From contig NZ_BJDY01000006.1 in assembly GCF_005405385.1 (NCBI RefSeq), forward strand, positions 124,001 to 188,000: DNA of 64,000 nucleotides, in the 5' to 3' direction. The stretch's first letter is position 1. The number at the start of each line of letters is the position of its first letter. The notes below the pieces were generated by a model that was not told where the DNA came from, searched no databases, and saw only the letters and a program-made list of their open reading frames with translations. The position numbers and the translations under genes were made by a program. The stretch comes from Lactiplantibacillus mudanjiangensis (GTDB lineage Bacteria > Bacillota > Bacilli > Lactobacillales > Lactobacillaceae). Shown here piece by piece: positions 45,086 through 54,936 of this stretch.

Positions 45086-45419
45086 CACTGTCATCTCCTA
45101 AGCTGTCATCGAGTAGTTTCACTGTCTGACCGAGGTTATCAAGGTTAATTTCAGTTTCTTGGCCCGATTCATCCATAGGGACTAGCCGTTCTGGTGGCAA
45201 CCATGGATAAGGGCACCAGCCCCATAACGGGTGATCCAAAATCAAAGGTTCACCTAAAATTTGATGAGTATCATCGTCAACGGATACCAAATCAACGGTA
45301 AATAACTCTGCAACTTCGTTATATTGAAGCGTTACGTTGTATGAGCCGTTTTCTAAGTCAATTTCAAAGGTTTGACCTATATCATCGGCGCTAATCGGAA
45401 TTTCATCACGCAATGCCAT
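45072..45419 (-). CDS. Baseplate plug protein
   Basis: A 115-aa acidic protein: a beta-rich domain (FEIDLENGSYNVTLQYNEVAELFTVDL) and the conserved EPLILDHPLWGWCPYPWLPPERL segment, the mark of the phage baseplate plug family. It ends with an Asp run (DDSDDDD). It lies between the LysM protein and the XkdQ-like hub, an addition to the PBSX order. AGTAGGTGAG precedes the ATG. Confidence 0.8.
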   Translation of the reverse strand: MALRDEIPISADDIGQTFEIDLENGSYNVTLQYNEVAELFTVDLVSVDDDTHQILGEPLILDHPLWGWCPYPWLPPERLVPMDESGQETEINLDNLGQTVKLLDDSLGDDSDDDD

Positions 45420-45429
45420 TGCTACTCAC

Positions 45430-46626
45430 CTACTTTGGAATCTTAAGTTTATGACCGGGAAACATAGTCTTGTATCGAGAACCATTAAGCTTAGTCAGCA
45501 TCGCCACGGTTGTCCCATGCTTCTGTGCTAGGCCCCAGTACGTATCCCCATACTTAACGGTATAAGTAATGTACTTCGACTTACTCGATCCAGTCTTTTT
45601 CCCCTTCTTACCAGACGAATTGTTTTTAGACTTCTTGGCACTCTTCTTTTTCTTATACAACACTGAACCGGGCTTAACGTACTCAAACTGAATATTCAGT
45701 TCAATCACGTTCTTATGCGCCGTTGAAACGGTCTTGCCAATCGATGAGATTTTTACATGGTCCCATTTTGAAAAACCACGAATCACAAGTTCGTAATCGT
45801 AACGTTGCCACTTTTGAAGGGCCACATACTGCTTATCAATCGTAGCAAAGCTTTTTCCAAACATATAGTAGGTACCAGACAACTCTTTAGAAGTTCTGAC
45901 TGACTTACCAGCTCTGGGGTCACTACGATCAACCCCATGAGTTGGAATGTCATTCGTGTTGGTTTCCGTAGGGCTTACTTCACCCAAGAACCAAACTTTG
46001 CTGGACTTCTTATCAGCCCGGTAAATCGCAGTTTGCGGTGCCACAGGTTTCTTCTTCTGCTTCGCTATCTTTGCGTTGATCTTCTTGGTATTAGCCTTGA
46101 CCAACTTGGCATTCTTCTTTTTAGCATTATTTGATGTTTGCGTTTTATACTTCGCCAAGGATTTTTTATCCTTGGTTTTACGCGTATTCAAAGTTGCCAC
46201 TTTGGTCTTAGCCTTACTTATGGTGGAATTGGCCTTACTACGCTTCGACAGTTCAGCTTGGTAGCTTGCTGAACTAGTTAACTTAGTTAAATCTTTATAC
46301 ACACTCTGCTTATTTTTGGTCAACGTTTTAATCTTCGACTCTAACGTTTTCCGCTTAGACTTGTCCTTAGTCTTGGCTAGTTCAGCCTGCGCTTTAGACA
46401 AGTCAGTAGACGCCGCTTTGTAGGCCGCGAGCCGCGTATTATAGCCATTCTGCTTCTTAAGGTAATCATCGGCATTGTCGATGATTTTCTTTTGAGCCTC
46501 AATAGTTTTTTTAGCGGTGGCGATGCCCGTAGCATCTTTAGATACCTTGCCGTTCCAGTACGTAACGGCTTTCTTAAGCTTGGCCGTACTTAGACTAGCA
46601 GGTTTGGCTTTATAGTAGACTGTCAA
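45430..46626 (-). CDS. LysM baseplate protein (XkdP-like) with a Lys-rich N-terminal coil
   Basis: 398 residues. The first 195 or so are very Lys/Ala/Thr-rich and helical (long coiled coil, ending AKIAKQKKKP), unusual for XkdP. The middle (about 200-325) is the beta-rich XkdP core (KVWFLGEVSPTETN, YDYELVIRGFSKWDHVKISSIGKT). A basic Ser/Lys/Gly linker leads to a LysM domain (about 350-398, YTVKYGDTYWGLAQKHG) that binds peptidoglycan. The start is TTG 46626, overlapping the tape measure stop (TTGA). Confidence 0.83.
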   Translation of the reverse strand: MTVYYKAKPASLSTAKLKKAVTYWNGKVSKDATGIATAKKTIEAQKKIIDNADDYLKKQNGYNTRLAAYKAASTDLSKAQAELAKTKDKSKRKTLESKIKTLTKNKQSVYKDLTKLTSSASYQAELSKRSKANSTISKAKTKVATLNTRKTKDKKSLAKYKTQTSNNAKKKNAKLVKANTKKINAKIAKQKKKPVAPQTAIYRADKKSSKVWFLGEVSPTETNTNDIPTHGVDRSDPRAGKSVRTSKELSGTYYMFGKSFATIDKQYVALQKWQRYDYELVIRGFSKWDHVKISSIGKTVSTAHKNVIELNIQFEYVKPGSVLYKKKKSAKKSKNNSSGKKGKKTGSSKSKYITYTVKYGDTYWGLAQKHGTTVAMLTKLNGSRYKTMFPGHKLKIPK

Positions 46627-49600
46627 ATCACGAGCCCCCCATCATCGTTTGGTTCAAAGAATTGTCTAAGTTGATCAATGATGTTCGCATTAGGCTGAGC
46701 CATAGCGGTGCTGACCTGTTGCTTCAAATCACCGGACACCCCATCAGCTTTAATCGTGATTTTCTGATTAATCTCAACTTTTGTACTACCAGAATGGGTA
46801 GCCGTTGCACCTGCAACTAAACTCTTAGATTGCTTGTGCGGAATGATTGTCCCGGGCTTATCAGCTTTGAAAAGTTCCGGACCATCTTCACCAACTACCG
46901 ACCATTTGCCGACTATAGGGCGGCCGCCGTTCTTGTACCATCCGTGAACCTTACGGAATGCAAGGGCCTGATTAGTACCACCATAGCGACCATCCACATA
47001 TGATTTCATCCACTTCAACTGGGTAATCGGGTTAGTACGCCAGTCAGAACCAGCGCTAGCCATCTTAGAACCCGGTAAGGCTTGCGGAATACCATACGCA
47101 GAGCTATTGGGGTTATGAATCGTTGGATTCCAACCAGATTCAGCACCGATGATAGCCGCCGCTGCGGATAATTCGGATGGCTTGAATCCAGCCTGCTCTA
47201 ACCAATGCTTATGGCTACCGGATGGCATAACACCACCACCGGCACCATATGACACACCCAACTTGTCACTAATCCACTTAAGGGCTGTAGAACCAAGTTC
47301 TTTCTTTACCAGCCCACTTAGCCCCTTATCAGAGGTCTTAACGTCTTTACGTTTACCTTTATACGTATCAGGGTTAAAGCTCTTACCACCTAGCCCTTGG
47401 CGAATCTCATAATGGACATGAGGGCCAGTTGATTGACCTTCACTACCCACATGGGCAATCGTTTGGCCTGCTGAAACTGTATCACCAGCGTGTACGTTAT
47501 AAGACTTCATGTGTCCGTAAATCGTATCAACCGCCATGCCCGATGGTTGAATTACAACCCAGTTACCAAAGCCGGCTGCATGCCCCGCTTCAACAACTTT
47601 ACCACCGTACTGTGCCGGGATTGCGGTGCCCATGGCCGCACTAAAGTCGATCCCTTTATGGAAATCACTTACTTCACCGGACCGCCGACCGTAGCCAGAC
47701 GATTCAGTAAAGCCCGCACCAAAATGAGGCGATAGTGAACCATTACCGCCCCCTTGAATTGTTGAATTAATTAATTTCCACATCGCGCCAGACCAAGCCG
47801 TACCAACTGAGCTAGCCGCACCAGTGGCAGTCTTTTTAATGCCTTTGCTTAAGTCAGTGTCGCCACCTTTACCAACATTCTTAGTAAAGTCGGTAGTCCA
47901 TGCGGCTTTAGGATTACCAGCATTCTTTGAAGCTAGTGACACTAGCCGCTTATCGGAAACACCAGTACCTTTGGCAAAATGTGGTAAGAATGGTTTCATC
48001 TTTTCGACTTGTGAACCATTTAAAACTTCATCGTTTTTACGCAGTGGAACCAGCGCATCGTCGCCAGTCGGTTTCAGCAATTTGTTATCACGGACAACAA
48101 GTTCCTGACGTGGGCCAACAGTCGCATCGTTGAGGACTGCTAACTGATCATTAGCAATTGGTCCTTTAGAACCAGCAGCGTAGTGAACAGGACTCAAAAC
48201 AGCCTTATTACCACCGAATTGAGCCAGCGTTGTATCAATGCCAGTAATCCCTTTGTTAAGTGCTGTAATTGCCGATGCCATACCTTTATGTGCGTACGGC
48301 CCCAGCTTCGCAAAAGCATTGCCAAAACCGGTTGCGGTATCATCTGCAATTGAAATGAATTGCTTACGCATCGACTTAATTTCGGATGTTGTATCGCTGC
48401 TCATGTCACCAACCTTGTTAGTGGCCTGTTTGTAAATGGCATTCGTGCTGGACTTGGTGTCCTTAGCAGTATCGTCCCAAATAGCATCATTTTGCTTGTT
48501 GAATTGCTTCAACGATGAGCGCATGTTCTTAGTCGAATTATCGTAGTCGTTAGCAGAATTCTTACTAATCTTCTTAGTCGATGCTCGGGTGTCTTTAGTG
48601 GTGTTGTCCCATAGCTTCTTGGAATCACTACTAAAGGCGGCTAATTTTTGCTTAGCGCCTTTAGTGCTTACACCAGCATTAGCCCCCTTAGTTGCCGTCT
48701 GGGACGTCTTAGCACTAGCCTTGCTGTTTACTCGTCCAATACCTCTAACAAGTACAGCAATCCGATTAATGGCGGCCACGATTGAACCAGTACCCGAAAC
48801 AGGCGCTGCCTTAGCAGTTCCTGACGCGAATCCCGGAATACGTTTGCCATACGATCCAGACATCATCGCTCGAGCATCGGCATGGTTATAAATTTCATCA
48901 CCGGGTTTTAGATGGCGTAATTCTGCACCATGTTCACCGATCATCTGAAATTTCTTGCCACGCTGTAAGATTTCAAAACCATTTTCACCAACAATTGACA
49001 TCATTGGGCTACTGATTTTTCCACCAGCAGCATTACCAAACACATTAGTAGATGCACCAGCACCGGCAAATTTAGTGACCTTACCTGTTTTAGTCGATTT
49101 ACTAATGCCGTTCGAATTTTTAACAGTAGCCTTGGTAGGCGTTCCCAAGTTGACATTGTAATTATCCATAATGGATTGATCATCAGACTTAGGTTTGGAA
49201 TACTTGCCCCCAGTAGCTAATGCATTTTGACTCAATACAGTTGAAACGGCATCACCAACACCGCCCATAATGGTTGTAATATCCCCGGCCTGAGCCTTAG
49301 CCTCTTTTACAACAGCTGCATGTTGTTTTTGCGCCCAATCAATGGTGTCATCATGTTGGTCTTTCGCCGCTTTAACCGTTTTGTCGCGCTGATCAGCCGC
49401 TTTCTTAACAATCCTTTTGTACATATCACTGCTAGTACCATACATCTTGGCTGCTGCACTTTTTGTATTTCGATACTGTTTATCGGCACCTTTCTTTGCT
49501 GCCGTATATGTTTTATCTGCCGATGCTACGGTTGATTTTTCGGCAGACCTAGATTGTTTAAGAATAGACTTGAACTGTTTACTAGAAAGCTGAGTAGTGG

Positions 49601-52391
49601 AATCATTCAAATTACGAATTAGCTTCTTTTGCTTTTGACCGCCGCTATCAGTTAGCTTTAGAATTTGACCATTTAATCTCTGGGCTAAAGCAAAACGATT
49701 TGAGTCACCACTTTTTTCAGCAGCTTGCAATTCGTTCATTGTTTTCTTAATAGCATTCAGTCGTCTGGTGTTAGAACTCTTGTCCACATTTAATCTAAGT
49801 TGCGCTTGTTGTTCAGTGATTAAATTATTTTTAACCAGTAAACTGGCACTCTTCTCAGTAGACTTATTAGTTTTATCCGTGTACCCAGATAAGACCTTAT
49901 AAGCTTTGTCATAATCCTTGCTGTTGGCATTGAGATACTTTTGACGATATTCCTTAGATGCCTTAACACCTTTGGCACTAGCCGCCGCTGTGATGTTGAC
50001 CCAATTTGAATTAGCATCTTTAATTAGGCCAGTGGCTTTCTTGGTTGCCGATTCTGCATCCTTAGGTAATGAATCGAACATACCTTTAGGTTTAGGATTC
50101 GACTTTTTCGATGTGTTTTTTTTCTTAGTAGTAGGCTTAGACTTATCACCCGAAAATTGGGATTGAATCCATCCTCCAGCGTTTCCCATTGCTTGGGAAC
50201 CTAGCTTACTACCCAGAATTGAACCACCAATAGAAAGGCCACCGCCAATTAAGGCACCAACTGCGGTACCAGCACCGGGGATTACCGACCCAAGTGCTGC
50301 ACCAGCCGCTGCGCCGCCTAAGCCACCACCAACATCGCCAACATAGTTACCAATGCTCTTACCAGCCGTTTTCTTAGTCATACTGAAAAGGTCTGGTAAA
50401 GCGGTGAGTGCGGTAAGCGCCACTGTACCTTTACCAACAGCAGGAATCTTTGCAGATAACTTACCTAATTTACTTGCTGACGCCGCTGACCGTTCTAACC
50501 GTGTAGCGCCAGTCGCGAATTGGGTACCACGTCCAGCGCGTGTTGTTTCTTTAGCATACTGTGCACCACGAGATGTCCGTGTGCCGTCAAGAACCGCAGT
50601 GCCAGCCGCATGGGCACCAGCACCGGAATGCTTACCCTTAGCGCCGAACAGATTAAGCAGTGAGCCACCGGCGGCTTTGCCCGTTGCACCTTCACCCGCA
50701 GCAGTTGCTACTTCTTCTGCAGCCGCCACTTCGAGCGTACTTTTACGAACGTTGCCAAGCATCGTCACCAGTTCACCTAGAGACTTAACCATGCCCAAGA
50801 CTTTACTGGTGATGATAATGCCAGTGATAGCTTTGGCAGTGTTACGAATACCTTGTTCATGATCAGCAATACCTTTAAGCAAGTCATCAACCGTTTGAAG
50901 TGGATCTTCACTCTTCTTACCGTTCTTTTCGATAAGGCCAAAGGTGGTCCCAATCAAGTGCAACGTATCACCAAATGTGTTCCATACTTCATTGCTGGCG
51001 ATACCCAAAATCTTGCCGCCGTTGCTAAGAATGTCAATGATAGTCTTCTTATGCTTATCTAGGTAACCGATGGCCTTAACCGCGCCGCTAGTAATTGTGC
51101 CTAAAGCCGATGAAATACCGTTGGCGTACTTGGTCATCATCTTGTCAGACAATAAGTTAGTCATGGCGCTGGAAGTGTCTTTGCTCATCTTAAATGAAGT
51201 ACGCATCACATCACCGGTTAATTTTTGATACCGTGATTTGATGTACATACTCATCCCCATTGCTGAGGTCATCGCTTCTGACGTACCAGACTGATACTTC
51301 TTACCCAAGAACGTCAATGTGTCTGTAAATTGCTTGGCTGACAGCTTACCAGCCGCCGACATTGCGTACAGTTGCTTCATCGACTTACCAGTAGCTTGTT
51401 GCAGTGCTTCACCAAACATTGGGAAGCGATTAATCATGACAGCCATGTCTTCGGACGATGCCTTACCACCAGCAACGATCTTAGCGAATTGTTCGCCACT
51501 CTCGGCCAGTGCATCATTGCTCATGTGCAACGTAGAACCTAAAGCCACAAAGTCATTGGTCCAGTTCTTGGTTTCTTTTTCACTGGAATGAACGTGATAA
51601 AAACTTTGCGCCATCTCGTTTAGGGTATCCGCGCCATAAATGGTTTTCTGCGACATGTCATTGATGAAACTAACAAGCTTCTTACCATCTTTAGGTGCCT
51701 CAGTAGTTAAAGACGTCCACACCGTCTTCATGGTATCTTGCTCTTTGTTGTATTCCATCCCAGCTTCTGCCGCGCTGTGCAAACCATTTACTAAGACATT
51801 GATCCCATTAGAAATAGCCGCGCCCGCAAAGGACCCGGCTATAACATCTTTGACACTCATAAATTTAGATTGCGTTTTTTCAGCTGCACGATCAGTCTTA
51901 GCTAAATCATTTTGAATGTGCTTGGTTCCGGCGTTAACAGATTCAGTATCAAACTTAACTTTAGTCACTGACTCTTTAGGTAAGTCACGTAAACCGTTTC
52001 TGACCCGATCAATAGCGCTAAGCTGTTCTTGCCATGCCTTAGTGGCGCTATGCGAATTGCGAGTTTGAGAATCTGAATAACTGTCGTAAACGTTGTTCAA
52101 GTTAGAAAGCTTGTCACGCATGGTGGTAGCTGAGTGGTTCATTTCTTGGATATTACGCTTAGCATCGCCATTAGCTTTGGTAAAGCCTTCAACTGAAACT
52201 TGTGCCTTAGTGAAAGCCCCAGTAAAGTCATTGCTAAATCGCCGCATGTTATCGGTAACTCCGCTAAAACTGCCACCGATTTTTTCAATCCGATCAATTA
52301 ATCTCGTTACTTCGTTATCAACTTTACTTAGCTTTTCAAAATCAAAATCAAAATTGATGCCGATATCTTCACTTCGTAATTCCGCAGCCAC
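46623..52391 (-). CDS. Tape measure protein with M23 peptidase and SLT domains
   Basis: A 1922-aa protein that sets tail length and passes through the tube on infection. The N-terminal part carries the tail tape measure repeat domain (about 190-400), then hydrophobic Gly/Ala segments (about 690-770) and long coiled coils with ~27-residue repeats (KDTRASTKKISKNSANDYD...). Near the C-terminus are an M23 peptidase (about 1560-1665, HKGIDFS and HVHYE) and a soluble lytic transglycosylase-like domain (about 1735-1830, IGAESGWNPTIHN). Both can open the host wall during DNA entry. The start is GTG 52391 with GGAGG, overlapping the chaperone stop (TAGTG). Confidence 0.92.
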   Translation of the reverse strand: MAAELRSEDIGINFDFDFEKLSKVDNEVTRLIDRIEKIGGSFSGVTDNMRRFSNDFTGAFTKAQVSVEGFTKANGDAKRNIQEMNHSATTMRDKLSNLNNVYDSYSDSQTRNSHSATKAWQEQLSAIDRVRNGLRDLPKESVTKVKFDTESVNAGTKHIQNDLAKTDRAAEKTQSKFMSVKDVIAGSFAGAAISNGINVLVNGLHSAAEAGMEYNKEQDTMKTVWTSLTTEAPKDGKKLVSFINDMSQKTIYGADTLNEMAQSFYHVHSSEKETKNWTNDFVALGSTLHMSNDALAESGEQFAKIVAGGKASSEDMAVMINRFPMFGEALQQATGKSMKQLYAMSAAGKLSAKQFTDTLTFLGKKYQSGTSEAMTSAMGMSMYIKSRYQKLTGDVMRTSFKMSKDTSSAMTNLLSDKMMTKYANGISSALGTITSGAVKAIGYLDKHKKTIIDILSNGGKILGIASNEVWNTFGDTLHLIGTTFGLIEKNGKKSEDPLQTVDDLLKGIADHEQGIRNTAKAITGIIITSKVLGMVKSLGELVTMLGNVRKSTLEVAAAEEVATAAGEGATGKAAGGSLLNLFGAKGKHSGAGAHAAGTAVLDGTRTSRGAQYAKETTRAGRGTQFATGATRLERSAASASKLGKLSAKIPAVGKGTVALTALTALPDLFSMTKKTAGKSIGNYVGDVGGGLGGAAAGAALGSVIPGAGTAVGALIGGGLSIGGSILGSKLGSQAMGNAGGWIQSQFSGDKSKPTTKKKNTSKKSNPKPKGMFDSLPKDAESATKKATGLIKDANSNWVNITAAASAKGVKASKEYRQKYLNANSKDYDKAYKVLSGYTDKTNKSTEKSASLLVKNNLITEQQAQLRLNVDKSSNTRRLNAIKKTMNELQAAEKSGDSNRFALAQRLNGQILKLTDSGGQKQKKLIRNLNDSTTQLSSKQFKSILKQSRSAEKSTVASADKTYTAAKKGADKQYRNTKSAAAKMYGTSSDMYKRIVKKAADQRDKTVKAAKDQHDDTIDWAQKQHAAVVKEAKAQAGDITTIMGGVGDAVSTVLSQNALATGGKYSKPKSDDQSIMDNYNVNLGTPTKATVKNSNGISKSTKTGKVTKFAGAGASTNVFGNAAGGKISSPMMSIVGENGFEILQRGKKFQMIGEHGAELRHLKPGDEIYNHADARAMMSGSYGKRIPGFASGTAKAAPVSGTGSIVAAINRIAVLVRGIGRVNSKASAKTSQTATKGANAGVSTKGAKQKLAAFSSDSKKLWDNTTKDTRASTKKISKNSANDYDNSTKNMRSSLKQFNKQNDAIWDDTAKDTKSSTNAIYKQATNKVGDMSSDTTSEIKSMRKQFISIADDTATGFGNAFAKLGPYAHKGMASAITALNKGITGIDTTLAQFGGNKAVLSPVHYAAGSKGPIANDQLAVLNDATVGPRQELVVRDNKLLKPTGDDALVPLRKNDEVLNGSQVEKMKPFLPHFAKGTGVSDKRLVSLASKNAGNPKAAWTTDFTKNVGKGGDTDLSKGIKKTATGAASSVGTAWSGAMWKLINSTIQGGGNGSLSPHFGAGFTESSGYGRRSGEVSDFHKGIDFSAAMGTAIPAQYGGKVVEAGHAAGFGNWVVIQPSGMAVDTIYGHMKSYNVHAGDTVSAGQTIAHVGSEGQSTGPHVHYEIRQGLGGKSFNPDTYKGKRKDVKTSDKGLSGLVKKELGSTALKWISDKLGVSYGAGGGVMPSGSHKHWLEQAGFKPSELSAAAAIIGAESGWNPTIHNPNSSAYGIPQALPGSKMASAGSDWRTNPITQLKWMKSYVDGRYGGTNQALAFRKVHGWYKNGGRPIVGKWSVVGEDGPELFKADKPGTIIPHKQSKSLVAGATATHSGSTKVEINQKITIKADGVSGDLKQQVSTAMAQPNANIIDQLRQFFEPNDDGGLVI

Positions 52392-52675
52392 TAGCTACCA
52401 CCTCCTTTCCAATCCTCAATAGCTTTCGCAATACCACGATAAACTCCCTCTGAGATTAAATCAGCCTTCATATCTAGTAACTTGTTAGCCAGTTCATTAG
52501 CTAATAAAAGCTGGTCCCGCGTCATCAGCTTTGCTTTCTCTGCTGAATCAACGACACCAGCCAACACTGGGCGATAAAATTGTAATTGATCATCGACCAA
52601 TTTATCGATGACCTTTTCGTTAACCTCGCCATCGCTGTCTAGTAAATGGCTGGTTAGCGGATTATTATAGGCATT
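52391..52675 (-). CDS. Tail assembly chaperone, frameshift extension (gpGT-like T part)
   Basis: A 95-codon open segment in a frame different from the 53279-52665 gene. It runs from AAT at 52675-52673 (NAYNNPLTSHLLDSDGEV) to the TAG that overlaps the tape measure start. It lacks an ATG; the only internal start is TTG 52600 with a poor site. Its place between the chaperone G part and the tape measure gene, and the slip site described in the findings, indicate that it is made as a -2 frameshift fusion. An independent start at TTG 52600 (69 aa) is the alternative. Confidence 0.65.
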   Translation of the reverse strand, partial: NAYNNPLTSHLLDSDGEVNEKVIDKLVDDQLQFYRPVLAGVVDSAEKAKLMTRDQLLLANELANKLLDMKADLISEGVYRGIAKAIEDWKGGGS

Positions 52676-53279
52676 CTCCCAGAAACGTTACCAACGTATT
52701 CACCGTAGCCGTAAAGCCATCGTGATTTAATACATCATTGAAATAATTGACCGCTTTTTGCACAGCCTTAACGCCACCGCCGTGTTCTGACCAGAATTCC
52801 ATATCAATTGGTTTTCCAGTGGAAGAATCACGGAATACGGTCTTATTCATGTCTGTTAAGATTGGCAGATAGTTATCAGAACCGTTGATACCATGAATAT
52901 CAGAACTGTAGTTAAGCGCAGCACGATAACCAGGAAAAATCATTTTAATAGTAACTTTGCTATTATGTTTACCATCTAAAGTGACCGTCTTTTCCTTGAA
53001 TTTCTTTGACAAACGATTATCCAAGTCTTCAAAAGCTAAGCGCGGTGAGACCAAAACATTTTCTAGCAACATGTTTACCATTTCGCCATTATCAGACTCG
53101 TTGTTACCGATGTTGGCTTTGGAACGGATTTGCATGGCGACTTCATACCCCGGATCACGGAGTGTAGCCACCCGACTGTGTTCTTGCTTGTCCTCAGTCC
53201 ATTCAACCTTGCGCTTATAGTCCTTGTCCCCTAAATGGTTAATATCGACCTTTGGCTTCTTCATTTCAGTTTTTTCCAT
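52665..53279 (-). CDS. Tail assembly chaperone, G part (XkdN-like)
   Basis: A 204-aa acidic-basic mixed protein before the tape measure gene, the usual place of the tail chaperone. The C-terminus GFTATVNTLVTFLGECL ends at TAA 52665, shortly after the slip sequence GGGAGAA (52680-52674). It has a hydrophilic N-terminus (MEKTEMKKPKVDINHLGD) and no membrane helix. It should bind the tape measure protein during tail assembly. AGGAGATTTTAATT precedes the ATG. Confidence 0.75.
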   Translation of the reverse strand: MEKTEMKKPKVDINHLGDKDYKRKVEWTEDKQEHSRVATLRDPGYEVAMQIRSKANIGNNESDNGEMVNMLLENVLVSPRLAFEDLDNRLSKKFKEKTVTLDGKHNSKVTIKMIFPGYRAALNYSSDIHGINGSDNYLPILTDMNKTVFRDSSTGKPIDMEFWSEHGGGVKAVQKAVNYFNDVLNHDGFTATVNTLVTFLGECL

Positions 53280-53332
53280 AATTAAAATCTCCTTTAGTAT
53301 TTGGTATGTACACGGGCCTAAGCCCGCTAGTT

Positions 53333-53806
53333 CTAGTTACCGAAAGTATCTTTATATTGCAATGCAAGAATCGTCCATACACGTGCTTGGATGGAGTTGC
53401 TGACTTGCCCTGATGTCATCTTTTGAATCAGGCAGACGCTAGATTCGGCGACCTCGCCATTATTATCGTTTTGAACCTTAAATCCAAATGTTGGTAACGT
53501 ATCGCCGCTATACGTATTCTGGTTATAGTAGCAACCGTACATAACATCATTTGAAGGCGATCCATCGTTCAAGTTGGCCGTAAATTGACCAAGCTTACTG
53601 TGGTTCATTACACCCAGTGGCAATCCTTTAAAGTCAGATTGAACATCCACATCGTTATCGGTCTTTTCCCAGCCGACTGCTTCCCCGTTCTGAAAGCCGT
53701 TTAGTTCAGTAGCGACACCATTGATAATGACGTAAATATGGATGAAGCGAGAATCCTTTAAGACAAAATAGGTCCCGTCATCTAATGAAATTCGTCTTGC
53801 TGCCAT
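53333..53806 (-). CDS. Tail tube protein (XkdM-like)
   Basis: A 157-aa protein following the sheath gene, as XkdM does. The pattern SLDDGTYFVLKDSRFIHIYVIINGV, then GWEKTDNDVDVQSDFKGLPLGVMNHSKLGQF and a TFGFKVQNDN strand, fits a small all-beta tube protein that stacks inside the sheath. AGGGGGAAAT precedes the ATG. Confidence 0.8.
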   Translation of the reverse strand: MAARRISLDDGTYFVLKDSRFIHIYVIINGVATELNGFQNGEAVGWEKTDNDVDVQSDFKGLPLGVMNHSKLGQFTANLNDGSPSNDVMYGCYYNQNTYSGDTLPTFGFKVQNDNNGEVAESSVCLIQKMTSGQVSNSIQARVWTILALQYKDTFGN

Positions 53807-53820
53807 ATATTATTTCCCCC

Positions 53821-54936
53821 TTAGAGTGTGACTGTGTTATTGATGTAAATTGTTTCAATAGCATTTGGTAATGAATACTTAGTTTTCACATTGCGCAACC
53901 GCCGTGCGGTTACATCAACGTTTGATACATCGGCTCGATTAGGCGCAGTTGCATCACAATCTGGATCACCATCAAGCTTTTTAGCAATTAAGCCTTGTGA
54001 CCCCAAAACTGTTAATTCTGTCTTGATAGTGGTTAATAGTTCTTGGATATCGTCATCCGAATAGTTGACGTACTTCTTCCCGTTCATCCACTTTTGAGTA
54101 GCCTTAAGCAATTCATCGTGGTTGTATTGCTTGATGAAACTGTTATCGATGAAGTTGCCATTTGCAGTCTTAGAGCTGCTAAGCATCAAATCACCCGATT
54201 TATTTAAGACAGTCAAACCGTTAGCAGCGATGATTTGATCAATTTCTACTGGGGTCCAATCGTCCTGAACGAATTGCGTTAAGTTACCGATATGCATCCA
54301 ATCCAGTAGCAAGTTCATCGATGCATACGCAGCTGCTTGTGCCGCAATATGGTTATCAGTATTCTTGGTAATCGTATTGATTAAGATGCCAAGCTTGTTC
54401 TTTTCGGTATAAGTCGATGTCGCGTATACACTAAGGGCTTGCAAGTCAGCAATCTTTGAAAGTTGCGTGACTAACAAGCCCTTTTGGTTAGCATATAAAA
54501 AGTCAGCTGCCGCTTTGATAGTATCGGCATCATCGGTTACTAGAACGTTCCAGTAAGCACCATCTAGTGCATGATCTTCCAGTGCACGAACAACGCCCGG
54601 CACCATCTTAGCAGTGACCGTGGCACCGTCACCTGTTGGCGTAGCGGTCGCCCCAGTGATGTCAGGTACTTCTTCATTGGGGTAAGCTAAAACCTGCACA
54701 GGCCCTTGAAAATCGTCCACATCAAACATCGCTTCAACGTTAGCGTAAACCGCGCTATTTTCGTCATACCCGGCATCGGGTAAGTCGTCTAAGACATAAA
54801 AAACGTTACTTTTTACAGTGGCATCTTGGCCTTCTACTAAGAGATTAACAGCGATTGTGCCATCAACCGGTAAGTTTTGAATGGTATCGGTAATGTGCAC
54901 ATCGTCATGGGTCTTAAGAATCGTAACTGCTTCCAT
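53821..54936 (-). CDS. Tail sheath protein (XkdK / DUF3383-like)
   Basis: A 371-aa protein. VTILKTHDDVHITDTI at the start, the central DFLYANQKGLLVTQLSKIADL with NTITKNTDNHIAAQAAAYASMN, and a C-terminal half with YVNYSDDDIQELLTTIKTEL agree with contractile sheath proteins. An insert near residues 105-125 (DITGATATPTGDGATV) looks like a small Ig-type piece. AGGAGG precedes the ATG. This gene marks the phage as contractile-tailed. Confidence 0.83.
   Translation of the reverse strand: MEAVTILKTHDDVHITDTIQNLPVDGTIAVNLLVEGQDATVKSNVFYVLDDLPDAGYDENSAVYANVEAMFDVDDFQGPVQVLAYPNEEVPDITGATATPTGDGATVTAKMVPGVVRALEDHALDGAYWNVLVTDDADTIKAAADFLYANQKGLLVTQLSKIADLQALSVYATSTYTEKNKLGILINTITKNTDNHIAAQAAAYASMNLLLDWMHIGNLTQFVQDDWTPVEIDQIIAANGLTVLNKSGDLMLSSSKTANGNFIDNSFIKQYNHDELLKATQKWMNGKKYVNYSDDDIQELLTTIKTELTVLGSQGLIAKKLDGDPDCDATAPNRADVSNVDVTARRLRNVKTKYSLPNAIETIYINNTVTL

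Noticed and set aside
50353-50862. 169-codon open frame on the plus strand inside the tape measure gene
   Set aside because: It is antisense to a certain gene, has no ribosome binding site and its Ala/Pro/Leu-rich sequence mirrors Gly/Ala/Thr codons of the tape measure protein.
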